The notes under the pieces: generated by a model
Told to the model about the DNA's origin: nothing
What the model saw: the letters and a program-made list of their open reading frames with translations, nothing else
Database searches by the model: none
Program-made: the position numbers and the translations under genes
Shown here: positions 50,741 through 60,536 of the stretch, piece by piece
Position numbering within the stretch: position 1 is the stretch's first letter
Layout of the letters: each line of letters starts with the position of its first letter
NCBI GenBank assembly: GCA_016706405.1
Contig: JADJJT010000001.1
Coordinates: 1 to 64,000, forward strand
Direction: 5' to 3'
Length of the DNA: 64,000 nt
DNA from: Sphingobacteriales bacterium
GTDB taxonomy: Bacteria > Bacteroidota > Bacteroidia > Chitinophagales > UBA2359

Positions 50741-51582
50741 TTTATTTGCTCAAAACAATAGTCAAAAAAGGTTAGCAAATGGGTCAATAATGCCTCGGGT
50801 GCTTCGAGCATAGATACATGACCGGCATTGGGCAGCAAACCTGCATAAACGGACGATTTTGCTTGTGCAATTTCGGTTAAGTTTTGGGCATAAGGCACAA
50901 AAGCATCGAGTTTACCCATAATAAAGCCCACTTTAAGTTGCGGGTTGTTTAATATATTTTGCCGGTTTTGGCGTTCGCGTATGGCGTTTAATGACCCAAC
51001 AATGGCCTGCCAATTAAAATTAGCGGCATTATTTGTTAATTCGGTTAGTTTGGCGGGGTTTGCTTGAGCGTATTGCGGGGTTAAAAATTGCTTAAAAAAT
51101 GGCTGCAAATAGGGCAATAATCCATGCGATTCAATAAGAGCCATTGATTTTAGCCTTAGCTTGCGCCGTTCGGCAGTATCGGGCAAGGTAGTGCTATGCA
51201 CAAACAATAGGCCTGTTAGGTGCTGTGCATGTTTATAGGCAAAATTGGCAGCAATATATCCTCCCATGGAATGGCCTGCCAATACTGGCTTTTTTGTTGC
51301 TGGGGGCAAAGCCTGAAACAATGCCTTAATCCAATTTGCCAACCATTGCATTGACCATGTTTTACGGGGTAAAAATGGTGTATTGCCGTATCCGGGCAGT
51401 TGCGGGGTTAAAACGTAGTATTTTTGTGCTACAGTGGGCAAAATGGTGTTCCATATTTGTGCATCTTCGTTTAGGCCATGTAATAACACTACGCAAGGGT
51501 TGTGGGCTTGGCCGTAGGTTGGGCAAAGCAGGGTTGTGCGCTCAAACTCGAAGGGTAGTAAAACGGGTGGAGCTAAAAGCAT
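50737..51582 (-). CDS. alpha/beta hydrolase
   Basis: 281 residues. The oxyanion HG motif is VVLLHGLNEDAQIW, the nucleophile elbow is AGHSMGGY (Ser about 102), and the catalytic His lies in NAGHVSMLEAPE near the C-terminus; an Asp in MGKLDAFVPY is the likely third residue. There is no signal peptide. The substrate is not deducible. It is coupled to the downstream glycosyltransferase. Confidence 0.88.
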   Translation of the reverse strand: MLLAPPVLLPFEFERTTLLCPTYGQAHNPCVVLLHGLNEDAQIWNTILPTVAQKYYVLTPQLPGYGNTPFLPRKTWSMQWLANWIKALFQALPPATKKPVLAGHSMGGYIAANFAYKHAQHLTGLLFVHSTTLPDTAERRKLRLKSMALIESHGLLPYLQPFFKQFLTPQYAQANPAKLTELTNNAANFNWQAIVGSLNAIRERQNRQNILNNPQLKVGFIMGKLDAFVPYAQNLTEIAQAKSSVYAGLLPNAGHVSMLEAPEALLTHLLTFFDYCFEQIK

Positions 51583-51617
51583 GGCTGAATTGAACTAAAC
51601 TAAACTTAGGTTATTTG

Positions 51618-52688
51618 TTAGGCAAACACCTGCCCTTCTAAAAATGAAGACGATAATACTTGCTCGGCAATTTGTGGGTTTACTAACACTACCTCGTTGG
51701 TGTTGGGTATGGTTTGATAAGCCTGGGTAATTGCATGTAGAATATCTAAAATTTGGCTTAGGTGGTTTGTAGTAACTAATAAATTGCGCCATGCTTTAAT
51801 TTCCGGAAAGCCTTTAAAATAGTTGGTATAATGTCGGCGCATTTCTAAAATACCAAGCTTTTCGCCTTTCCACTCTACTGATCGCAAAAGGTGTTGTTTG
51901 GCTACGGCTACCCGTTCGGGCACAGTAGGTGGCGGCAAATAGTTTTTTGTTTGTAAATAATGTTTTATTTCGCGAAAAATCCAGGGATACCCAATAGATG
52001 CCCTGCCAATCATAAGGCCATCAACGCCGTAGCGGTTTTTATAATCGAGGGCTTTTTCGGGACTGTCAATATCGCCGTTACCAAAAACCGGAATGTGCAT
52101 ACGTGGGTTGTTTTTTACCTCGCCAATAAGCGACCAGTCGGCTTCGCCTTTGTACAGTTGTTTGCGGGTTCGGCCATGAATGGATAGTGCTTTAATGCCA
52201 ATATCTTGCAGGCGTTCGGCTACTTCAACAATGTTTTTGGTGTTTTCGTCCCAGCCCAAACGTGTTTTTACCGTAACAGGCAACGAAGTACTTTTTACCA
52301 CGCGCTGGGTAAGTGCTACCATACGTTGAACATCTTGTAAAATACCGGCTCCGGCCATTTTACATACCACTTTCATAACGGGGCAACCGTAGTTAATATC
52401 TAATAAATCTGGATTTGCTGCCTCGACCATTTGCGCTGATACGCTCATCGCGTCTAAGTCCGAGCCAAAAATTTGAATTCCAATAGGCCGTTCATCCTCG
52501 TATATATCTAATTTTTTAAGGCTTTTTTGGGCATCGCGTACCAACCCTTCCGAAGATATAAACTCGGTGTACATTAAATCGGCGCCATTTTGTTTGCAAA
52601 CTGCCCTAAAAGGTGGGTCGCTTACATCTTCCATGGGTGCTAACAGCAACGGAAATTCGCCAAGTTCAATATTTTCTATTTTAACCAT
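51618..52688 (-). CDS. dusB: tRNA-dihydrouridine synthase
   Basis: 356 residues from the ATG at 52688 (MVKIENIELGEF); the longer frame start at 52730 adds a segment atypical of the family. FMN-binding TIM barrel: LLAPMEDVSDPPFRAVCKQNGADLMYTEFISSEG, the catalytic Cys in DINYGCPVMKVVCKMAGAGIL, then VTVKTRLGWDE, SIHGRTRKQLYKGEADW, VFGNGDIDSPE and GLMIGRASIGYPWIF. It reduces uridine in the D-loop of tRNA. Confidence 0.95.
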   Translation of the reverse strand: MVKIENIELGEFPLLLAPMEDVSDPPFRAVCKQNGADLMYTEFISSEGLVRDAQKSLKKLDIYEDERPIGIQIFGSDLDAMSVSAQMVEAANPDLLDINYGCPVMKVVCKMAGAGILQDVQRMVALTQRVVKSTSLPVTVKTRLGWDENTKNIVEVAERLQDIGIKALSIHGRTRKQLYKGEADWSLIGEVKNNPRMHIPVFGNGDIDSPEKALDYKNRYGVDGLMIGRASIGYPWIFREIKHYLQTKNYLPPPTVPERVAVAKQHLLRSVEWKGEKLGILEMRRHYTNYFKGFPEIKAWRNLLVTTNHLSQILDILHAITQAYQTIPNTNEVVLVNPQIAEQVLSSSFLEGQVFA

Positions 52689-52744
52689 TGAATAATTAAA
52701 GTCAAACAACAAGGTAAGGGCAAGTGGCAAAAAAACAAGGCATA

Positions 52745-52947
52745 GCTATATAATTAACCACATAGACACATAGAAATTGTTTAAGCATTAAAAGGTTTGG
52801 CAGTTTTAAACACTTATACTAAGAAACTATTGAGATAAAAAAGGCTACAAGAAGGTAAATCAGATTTATTTACGACATGGTTTCGCGATTACTTCAATAG
52901 TATCCTAGTTCCAAATTAGTTCAATAAACTAATTTTAAACAACTTCG
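52745..52947 (+). repeat. MITE-like repeat, copy 2 (left end truncated)
   Basis: Shares ATAATTAACCACATAGA, TTTTAAACACTT and TAGTTCAATAAACTAATTTTAAACAACTTC with the copies at 41048 and 57672. The left inverted repeat is missing. Confidence 0.65.
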
Positions 52948-53002
52948 TTGTTCTAAAAGAAAGCAAACCAAAACAAGAAAAAATAAATAATAGCAGTTTG
53001 TG

Positions 53003-53776
53003 CTATTTATTAATATATTTTTCCAACTCAATTATCTCTTCAACTTCGGGGTCAACTAAAATGCGGCCACAGTGTTCGCATAAAATAATTTTTTTGCGCT
53101 GTTTGAGTTCTAATTGGCGTTGAGGTGGAATTTTGCCAAAGCATCCACCACACGAGTCGCGCTCTACGGTTACAACGGCCAAACCATTTTTATAGTTGCC
53201 ACGTATGCGTTCGTATGCTGTTAACATACGGTCTTCAATATCTAAAACTGCGCGGTCGGCAGCTTTTTGTAGTTTTTTTTCTTCAATTTCGGTTTCGGCG
53301 GTAATGGTTTTAAGTTCTTCGCGTTTGTGTTCAAGGTCAACTTGTTTACTGTTTAGGCGTAGTTGGGTTTCGGCTAACAGGCGGCTTTTTTCGGCAATAT
53401 CGGCCTGGGCTTCGCGGGTGCGGCGGTTAGCCAATTCAATTTCGAGGCGTTGCATTTCTATCTCTTTGGTTAGGGCGTTAAACTCACGACTATTTTTTAC
53501 ATTGTCGGTTTGCTCGGTATATTTAGAGATATAGGTTTCGGCTTCCTTTATTGTATTGGCATAGTCATCGGCTTTTGTATTAAGTTCGTCCATATCGTGC
53601 TCTAATTTTTGAATTCGCACATTTAAGCCGCTAATTTCGTCTTCAAGGTCTTGTACTTCAATAGGCAGTTCGCCCCTTAAAGTACGAAGTTCGTCAATTT
53701 TTGAATGTATGCGCTGAAGCCGGTACATTGCTATTAGTTTTTCTTCGGGGGTTTGTAGCTCTTGTATTTTAGTCAT
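53003..53776 (-). CDS. zinc-ribbon coiled-coil protein (DUF164/CT398-like)
   Basis: 257 residues from the ATG at 53776. Residues about 20-185 form a long coiled coil rich in Glu/Lys/Leu (LRTLRGELPIEVQDLEDEISGLNVRIQKLEHD). The C-terminus is a C4 zinc ribbon: RDSCGGCFGKIPP and ILCEHCGRILV. Relatives in other bacteria interact with secretion or flagellar components or with RNA; the role in Bacteroidota is unknown. It lies upstream of the NIF3-like gene in the usual gene order of these bacteria. Confidence 0.9.
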   Translation of the reverse strand: MTKIQELQTPEEKLIAMYRLQRIHSKIDELRTLRGELPIEVQDLEDEISGLNVRIQKLEHDMDELNTKADDYANTIKEAETYISKYTEQTDNVKNSREFNALTKEIEMQRLEIELANRRTREAQADIAEKSRLLAETQLRLNSKQVDLEHKREELKTITAETEIEEKKLQKAADRAVLDIEDRMLTAYERIRGNYKNGLAVVTVERDSCGGCFGKIPPQRQLELKQRKKIILCEHCGRILVDPEVEEIIELEKYINK

Positions 53777-53874
53777 AAACAATCTAATGCAGATTTGTTA
53801 TTAAATTAATAAAGTTTTAAAATGTAAATTCGGGCAAAAAAATACAGATAGATTATTAATTAGTTGCTAATTAA

Positions 53875-54946
53875 TTAATAATAATGTATTGGATTGGTTT
53901 GTACGCTTGTTAAAAAACATGCAAAGTTAGCAAATTTTTGGGTAAGCTGTTCTAAAATTAAATTTCCGGTAAATTGCTCGCTTTCGTAATGGCCAATATC
54001 AGCTATCATAATACGATTATCGGCATCAAAAAACTCGTGGTATTTAAAATCGGCACTTACAAAAACCTGTGCTTTTTGGGCTATGGCCTGCGGGCAACAA
54101 AAAATGGCCGGCTCCGCCACAAACGGCTACGGTTTCAATTAGCTGATGCGTGGGGGCTGTATAGCGCACACAACTTGCTTTTAGGGTTTGTTTTAAATGG
54201 CTTAAAAATTGTTGGGGGTTTAGTGCGGTTGGCAGTTGCCCTATCATACCCGACCCTACTAATGGGTGTGCGTTTTGTAATGGCACCAAGCTATAGGCTA
54301 TGCCGTATCCGGGTTGTGTAGGTTCAAAAAAACGTGTTATTGTGTTTTGCTGGTATTGAGGCACTACCGTTTCTATTTTCGTAATTGGTACGCTCTCGCC
54401 TAAGTTAGTGGTGGTTTTGGCCTCGCTAAAAATGGGTTCGGTTGTGCCAAACATTTGTGCCATTGCCTTGCTAAGGTCTAAAACTTGCGGTGTAGGGCAG
54501 TAGGCAGTTAGTTGTAGCAATATTTGGTTTTTAGGCTCTAAAATTTGACAATTTTTTAAGCCAATAAGCTGGCAAATTTTGGCATTGACGCCGGTATGAA
54601 TATTGTCTAAATTCGTATGGATGGCATATATAGCCACTTCGTTTTTTATGGCTTTAAGCACGGTACGTTCAACATAATTTTTACCTGTTAAACTTTTAAG
54701 TCCCTTAAACACTATTGGGTGGTGTGCAATAACCAAATTACAATTTTTAGCAATCGCTTCGTCAATAACGGCTTCGGTAGCATCGAGGGCAATCATTGCG
54801 CCCGTTACAGTTGCCATTCTGTTGCCTACAATAAGGCCGGCATTATCGTAGTTTTCTTGCCAGGCCATAGGCGCCCATTGCTCTAAAAAGTGTAAAACCT
54901 CATTAATTGTTGTTGTCATCTTTGGTAAAAAAGCATTATTATTCAA
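53875..54946 (-). pseudogene. NIF3-like dinuclear-metal-centre protein with a frameshift
   Basis: Two frames (54946-54044 and 54120-53875) make one NIF3/GTP-cyclohydrolase-I-type-2-like protein of about 355 residues. The metal-binding NLVIAHHPIVFKGLKSLTG and YAIHTNLDN are in the first part, and VFVSADFKYHEFFDADNRIMIADIGHYESE in the second. They join if one C is removed near 54090 (LLPQAIAQKAQVF). This gene is highly conserved and rarely broken, so an assembly error is more likely than a true mutation. Confidence 0.88.
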
Positions 54947-55151
54947 ATATAAAGTATATGTTTTTTAAGCACTGCCTAATTTGCCCTACAAATATACGGC
55001 TTTTAATGGCCATAACACTAAACTGAACGTGCAACAGATACAGATGGTTTTGTGTTGGTGCAAAAGTTTGATTTTATATTTGAATTTTTTATCCGGATTG
55101 ATTTAAGTGCCAACAACAGTTGCAGTTAAAAAATAATCCGGATTTTTATGC

Positions 55152-55159
55152 TACCTTTG
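55152..55159 (+). promoter_or_regulatory. Bacteroidota -7 box for the 55258 gene
   Basis: TACCTTTG matches TAnnTTTG, about 100 bp upstream of the start codon. Confidence 0.5.
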
Positions 55160-55257
55160 TTTTACTAATCTATTTTCACTTCCCAAATTTATATTAATTA
55201 ACTTTTACTGAACGCAATTCTATTGCCCTTGTAATAGTATTGCTATTTTAAAAAACA

Positions 55258-57381
55258 ATGAACCAGCAACGCAATTTTAGTTTCTTTATTAAGTTTTTAT
55301 TCGCCTTTGTTTTGGGTTTTTGTGCCAATTTGCATAATCAAAATATTGTTGTAGCACAAACGACTAATTTTGACCAAGTAGTTGACATTTTAAAAACCAA
55401 CGGCTGCACCTCGGCGGGTTGCCACGTTAAAAGCTCGACCAACAGCCTGAAATTAGATGGTACCGTTGACGAAGTGTATAAAGCACTTATAGACATAACG
55501 CCCAATAACACTACTGCCGCAAACAAGGGCGATAAATTAATTAAACCCGGCCATCCGTACAATAGTTTTTTACTGCGCAAAATAAATAATGGTCTTATCC
55601 ACGCTTTAGATGCCAGCCTTGATGATACCGAAGGAAGTATGATGCCTCCTAAAGATATACTGCCAAATGCTATTGACAATATTGAACTTGAATTTATAAG
55701 GCAATGGATTATTGCCGGCGCGCCCAAAACAGGTTCTCCCGTAAATTTAAACCTTATTGAAACCTATTACACCGAAGGTGGCGTAACCCCCGTTGAGCGC
55801 CCCGAGCCCCCAAGGCAGGGCAAGGTTTTCAGCTGCATTTTGCCTATTTTTATTGCCCCCGACAGCGAAGCCGAATATTTAATTAAAAACGAAATACAAT
55901 TAAACGCCACTACCGAAGTAAAACGGCTAAATGTAGCCATGAACGATTTTTCGCACCATTTTATCTTGTATAAATTTGCCGATGGTAAAGCCAGTAAATA
56001 CAAACAAGGCCTGCGCGAAGTAACACTGGGTAGTAATGCCTTTGGCAATGAACATGAATTAGTTGCCGTTTGGCAATACAACGACGATATAAACCTGCCG
56101 GCTGGTACTGCTTTTTCGTGGCCTCAAAATACCGTGCTCGACTTAAATTCGCATATTCGGAATTATAGCACCACCCAAGTGCTTCCGGTAGATGTATATG
56201 TTAATATTCATACCCAACCATCCGGAACAGCCCTGCGGCAAATGAAATCAGATTTGTTAATTTATGACCCATTTTCATTAATTATTCCTCCCGGAGAAAC
56301 AAGTTTTTCGGGCAATATTAATAATGCGCAAGATTGGAATATTTGGCTACTTAGCTCGCATACCCATAAATATGGCACCGACTTTGACATTTTCCGGAAC
56401 AAGAACAGCAAAAAAGGGGAGCAGCTATACGAAGGGTTTTATGATTGCAAAAATGACCTAAATTTTGGTTCGTATAACTGGGACGAGCCCCCAACCTGCT
56501 ACAACGAGCCTTATATTAACCTTAAAAAGAACGAGGGACTTATACAAGAAGCAAAATTTGATAATACCAGTAGCAAGATAGTAACTTTTGGCCTCACCAC
56601 TAACGACGAAATGATGATTTCGATAATACAATATTATGAAGGCGAACCGTTGCCCTTTGTAGGCATACCTAAACTGCGAAAAACTTACTGCGTAACCGAA
56701 GGTGAAATAGCTTTAAACTTGCAGCCCGCAGGCGGTATTTTAGCCATCAATGGTGCCGAAATTACTAATTTTAACCCTTCAAAAATTGGCGAAGGCATAC
56801 ACAACCTCACATACACTGCCGAAGGTTTAACTGCCGAGTACGAAATTTTAATAACCTCTGCACCTGACTTGCAAATTGCCATAAGCCATACAGGCCAAAC
56901 CCTTGAATGTGCCACCGGCTTCGACAATTATCAATGGTACAAAAATGGCATTGCTCTTAAGGATTACAATAGCCCCATATTTACACCAACCGAAAATGGC
57001 GTTTACACCGTTGCCGCTTGGATGGGCTACTGCCAATACACCTCCGAGCCATTTGAGGTAAACTTTGTAGGCATTAATCCGGTTTTACCCAGCAACACGG
57101 CAACAGCTGTATCGGTACAGCCCAACCCGTTTAATAATACGTTTACCATTTTTGTAAACAACGCAATAAGTAATAACGAAAACAATATTACCCAAATTAA
57201 CCTATACAATGCCGTTGGCCAATTAGTGCAAGTACCCTTTGTGTTAAATAACCAATTCAACGACAAAATTATAACAGCAACAGTTAACACAACCGCACAG
57301 CCTTTGCCTGCCGGTTTGTATTATGTGCAGGTTATTAGCGGTCAACATATTACTACGCAAAAAATAATAAAAGCATTTTAA
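55258..57381 (+). CDS. secreted copper type II monooxygenase-like protein with cytochrome-like motif and T9SS domain
   Basis: 707 residues. The signal peptide ends VVAQ. Residues about 35-150 hold a haem-like GCTSAGCHVKSS (Cys-x4-Cys-His) and MMPPK, resembling the cytochrome-c-like segment of planctomycete/Bacteroidota secreted proteins. Residues about 195-440 look like the PHM/DBH copper-monooxygenase fold: NDFSHHFILYKF (CuA His pair), LLSSHTHKYGTDFDIF (CuB HxH) and TNDEMMISI (CuB Met). A C-terminal Ig-like region precedes a T9SS sorting domain (VQPNPFNNTFTIF ... GLYYVQVISG). It would be displayed or released at the cell surface. Catalytic function is inferred. Confidence 0.82.
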   Translation: MNQQRNFSFFIKFLFAFVLGFCANLHNQNIVVAQTTNFDQVVDILKTNGCTSAGCHVKSSTNSLKLDGTVDEVYKALIDITPNNTTAANKGDKLIKPGHPYNSFLLRKINNGLIHALDASLDDTEGSMMPPKDILPNAIDNIELEFIRQWIIAGAPKTGSPVNLNLIETYYTEGGVTPVERPEPPRQGKVFSCILPIFIAPDSEAEYLIKNEIQLNATTEVKRLNVAMNDFSHHFILYKFADGKASKYKQGLREVTLGSNAFGNEHELVAVWQYNDDINLPAGTAFSWPQNTVLDLNSHIRNYSTTQVLPVDVYVNIHTQPSGTALRQMKSDLLIYDPFSLIIPPGETSFSGNINNAQDWNIWLLSSHTHKYGTDFDIFRNKNSKKGEQLYEGFYDCKNDLNFGSYNWDEPPTCYNEPYINLKKNEGLIQEAKFDNTSSKIVTFGLTTNDEMMISIIQYYEGEPLPFVGIPKLRKTYCVTEGEIALNLQPAGGILAINGAEITNFNPSKIGEGIHNLTYTAEGLTAEYEILITSAPDLQIAISHTGQTLECATGFDNYQWYKNGIALKDYNSPIFTPTENGVYTVAAWMGYCQYTSEPFEVNFVGINPVLPSNTATAVSVQPNPFNNTFTIFVNNAISNNENNITQINLYNAVGQLVQVPFVLNNQFNDKIITATVNTTAQPLPAGLYYVQVISGQHITTQKIIKAF

Positions 57382-57671
57382 TTGTCATGTAATTGTTCTT
57401 TCAAAGTGGTAACAATAGCATGAGCATGAAATCTTTTACCTTTTTGATCGTTTATAGAGAAAGTTTTATGGAGATAATTTAATGATATTTTAAATAATTC
57501 CTGTTACTGGTTTTCTCATTGCGTCAAGATTTTCAGCCACCTCCTCCAGCATTTTCCATTGCACGGGAGCGCCTTGCAATAATTTTTATATGTAATTTAT
57601 TTTGTATTTTTAATTTTTTTGAACTATCAACATCTTCGGGGCGAATTGCAATTCGTCTGTTTTTTTACCAT

Positions 57672-57909
57672 GAAGTTGTTTAAGAATTAACCCATATAAT
57701 TAACCACATAGAGACCTAGAATTTGTTTAAGCATAAATAAGATGTGACAGTTTAAACACTTGATACTAAGAAAATATTGAGGTAAAAACAGGCTACAAAA
57801 ATGTAAAACAGATTTATAGAGGACTTAGTTTCGCAATTGCTTCAATGGCATATAGTTCTAAGGCATATAGTTCTAAACTGTTTCAATAAACTAATTTTTA
57901 AACAACTTC
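57672..57909 (+). repeat. MITE-like repeat, copy 3
   Basis: About 238 bp with 12-bp terminal inverted repeats GAAGTTGTTTAA / TTAAACAACTTC. It shares the conserved blocks of the copies at 41048 and 52745. It lies between two convergent genes and has no coding frame. Confidence 0.72.
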
Positions 57910-57952
57910 CAGGCGTAGCATTTAAAATTAAACTGTTGTTTTAAATTTTGTT

Positions 57953-60037
57953 TTAATTAGTTTTGGGCTTTCCAAATTTATACATTTGCTCTAAAGTACT
58001 TTGGTTAATACTTACGGGGTATTTAGTTTTAAGGTTTTTAACCCATTCTTCTTCTAAAGTCCGCTGAAAGTCGGATATTACAAAACCTCGTGCCTCGTTA
58101 AGTTGTTTGGGGCCGGGGGGTATAATTGTTTTTATTTGTATAAATTTAAAGCTTGTACCTTCTTCAATAATTTCGGAAATGGCATTTTCTTTCCATTCCA
58201 TTTTGTCTAAAAGTGGTATTTGGCCTTTTTCGTTAATGGTTTCGTGGGCGGTGGGGTGTTGTATTTTGGTGTCGTTGCTTGGCGGGGCAATTTTGGCAAT
58301 AGTTTCGTTGGGTTTTTGGTTGGGGTTAGCCTTAACGGCGGTTTGTAGTTGTTGGGCTTGTTGTTTGGTGTTGGCGGTAAATTGTATTATGCTGGCGCGT
58401 TGTGGCCATTGGTAGTTTTTTTGATTAGCTTGGTAAAAGGCTTCCAATCCGGCTTCGTCTTTTTGGGCTTTTTTCCATACCTGGTCAATGGCTTCAAACA
58501 GTATGGTGCCATCTCTAAACTCTTTTAGCAAGCGGGCATATTCGGGTTTTGTATATACCATTTGGTGTTTTTCGGCATCGGTTAAAATAGTTTCGATATA
58601 CATTTTGTAGAGGTTCGAAAAGGTTTGTTCTTTGCTTGCACCGCGCCCGCGAGCTTGATTTTTTTCGATGTAATGGGCAAAATCTTGTTGGGTATAGCTT
58701 TGTTTTTGGGCATTGCCTTTGCCGTCGGCGTTGGGCAGAGTTAGCTCGCAAATAACGGCATTTAATCCGGATAATTCGATGGCTAAAAATTTTCCGGAAT
58801 TAATATTGGCACTAATTTTACGCTCCATTTCTTTGCGGGCATCGCTCATCTCTTTAAGTTTATACACCTCGCGCATTTGTTGTATAAACACCTGTTGGGG
58901 TATTTTGCTTCGGTTACTGCGTTCAATGCGGCTTTTTATTTTGTCGTGCATTTCTTGGTAGCTGCTTAAGGTGTTGCGTTTAGTTAAATGGATAATGTAC
59001 CAGCCTAAATCTGTTTTTATAGGTTTCGACACTTGGTCTATTTTAGTGAGGGCAAAAAGGGCGTTTTCAAAGTCGGGCAAGGTGCTGCCTACGGTAATTG
59101 GCTGGTCAAATTTGCCTCCTTTTGCTGCTGTTTCTTTGTCTTCGGAGTTGGTTTTAGCTGTTTCTTCAAAAACAGATAGGGGTTGTTTTTTTAGTTTTTT
59201 GTAAAGAGCTTTAATTTTTTTCTTGGCTGCTTCTTGTTTGGCGGCATCGTCTTTGGCAGTCGATTTTATAAAAATGGTGGCTGCCTCAACACTTTCAACA
59301 TCTAATTTTTTTACATCGGTTACCTTTATTAAATGGTAGCCATACTTGGTGCGCACTGGTTGCGAAACCTTCCCCACTGGGGTATTGTAAGCGGCTGTTT
59401 CGAAGGCGTAAACGGTGCTAAAGGCGGTAATATAAATGCCCAGGTCGCCCCCTGCATTGCGCACGCTTTCGTGGTCTTGGCAATGTTGTTTGGCTAATTC
59501 GGCAAAGTCGGCGCCTTGGTCTATTTTTGTTTTTAGGTCGCTAATAATTGTCCAAGCGTTTAGGGTATCGTTTGGGCCTGCGTTTTCGTCGCATTTAATT
59601 AAAATATGGCTTACGCGCAGGCGTTTATGCAGGCGGTCGTATGCCTCGCGAATAAGTTGTTCGTTAATTTTATCGTCACGCATATAACTCGACTCAAGCT
59701 GTGCCCGGTACTTGTCTAAATCGGCTTTAACCGAGGGTAAAGTGTCTAAGCCCATGGCCTCGGCCTCGCGCACCTTTATTTTAAAATTAATATAGAGGTC
59801 TAAATAGTCGTCAATTGATTTTTTGCTGTATAAGTTAGCATCGTTGGCATTTTGTTTTTCGTAAACGTGTTTAAACTCTGACAATGTAACCGATTCTGAA
59901 CCATAATTAAATAAAACCGGACCGTTGTTGCTATTATTATTGGCTGTTTTTTGGGCAAAGGTGTTGGTAGTGTTAGCACCAAACAAAAAAACATTAAACA
60001 ACAGCACAATGGCGTAAAATTTTAAATGACATTTCAT
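57953..60037 (-). CDS. peptidyl-prolyl cis-trans isomerase, SurA/PpiD-like
   Basis: 694 residues with a signal peptide ending around residue 29 (NTFAQK). Two parvulin (PpiC) domains are visible: about 135-235 (LRVSHILIKCDENAG ... AKQHCQDHESVRNAGGDLGIY ... PVRTKYGYHLIKVTDV) and about 240-355 (ETAKTNSEDKETAAKGGKFD ... PIKTDLGWYIIHLTKR). Flanking helical chaperone segments are Lys/Gln-rich. It probably helps outer-membrane proteins fold in the periplasm. Single gene. Confidence 0.92.
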   Translation of the reverse strand: MKCHLKFYAIVLLFNVFLFGANTTNTFAQKTANNNSNNGPVLFNYGSESVTLSEFKHVYEKQNANDANLYSKKSIDDYLDLYINFKIKVREAEAMGLDTLPSVKADLDKYRAQLESSYMRDDKINEQLIREAYDRLHKRLRVSHILIKCDENAGPNDTLNAWTIISDLKTKIDQGADFAELAKQHCQDHESVRNAGGDLGIYITAFSTVYAFETAAYNTPVGKVSQPVRTKYGYHLIKVTDVKKLDVESVEAATIFIKSTAKDDAAKQEAAKKKIKALYKKLKKQPLSVFEETAKTNSEDKETAAKGGKFDQPITVGSTLPDFENALFALTKIDQVSKPIKTDLGWYIIHLTKRNTLSSYQEMHDKIKSRIERSNRSKIPQQVFIQQMREVYKLKEMSDARKEMERKISANINSGKFLAIELSGLNAVICELTLPNADGKGNAQKQSYTQQDFAHYIEKNQARGRGASKEQTFSNLYKMYIETILTDAEKHQMVYTKPEYARLLKEFRDGTILFEAIDQVWKKAQKDEAGLEAFYQANQKNYQWPQRASIIQFTANTKQQAQQLQTAVKANPNQKPNETIAKIAPPSNDTKIQHPTAHETINEKGQIPLLDKMEWKENAISEIIEEGTSFKFIQIKTIIPPGPKQLNEARGFVISDFQRTLEEEWVKNLKTKYPVSINQSTLEQMYKFGKPKTN

Positions 60038-60473
60038 AACTTACTATTTTTTATAAATATATATAGATAAACAGATTTAATGGCTTAGAATTAAGTTGTA
60101 AACAAAAATATAGGATTTGTTTTTATCCGGATATTTTGACGGGTTGAAACTAAATCAGAATTTAAGTTTAAATAGCCGGCAAAATTAGCTATAATTATAA
60201 GTATAATACCCATTTTATTTGGGTTGGCAAAGTCATTTTTAAACAATATTAACAATTAGTACAAAGCGATACTTTATTTTATTAAAGTTACAAAGCTATA
60301 TTTTAAGGTTGTTTTTGGTATTTTAATTAGGTGTGGGCAAACTATAGAGCATAAAAATAATTTAAACGAACTACCTCTTTAAAGCCTTGCTGACAAGCCT
60401 TTTTGCGTCTTTACCTGCCATTTTTTTTAAAAATTGCTGCGAAATGTGCTGGCATTGGCAATATAAAATATTG
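60038..60473. other. intergenic stretch between divergent genes
   Basis: About 435 bp, AT-rich, with scattered TATCCGGAT motifs (for example near 60125). No RNA gene or short coding frame is evident. Confidence 0.5.
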
Positions 60474-60481
60474 TACTTTTG
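60474..60481 (+). promoter_or_regulatory. Bacteroidota -7 box for the 60537 gene
   Basis: TACTTTTG matches TAnnTTTG; a TTG lies about 17 bp upstream, near the usual -33 position. The start codon is about 55 bp downstream. Confidence 0.6.
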
Positions 60482-60536
60482 CTGCATCAATTATAGTTAA
60501 ACACACGTATACACTTGCTCAAACAAGTTTACAAAC

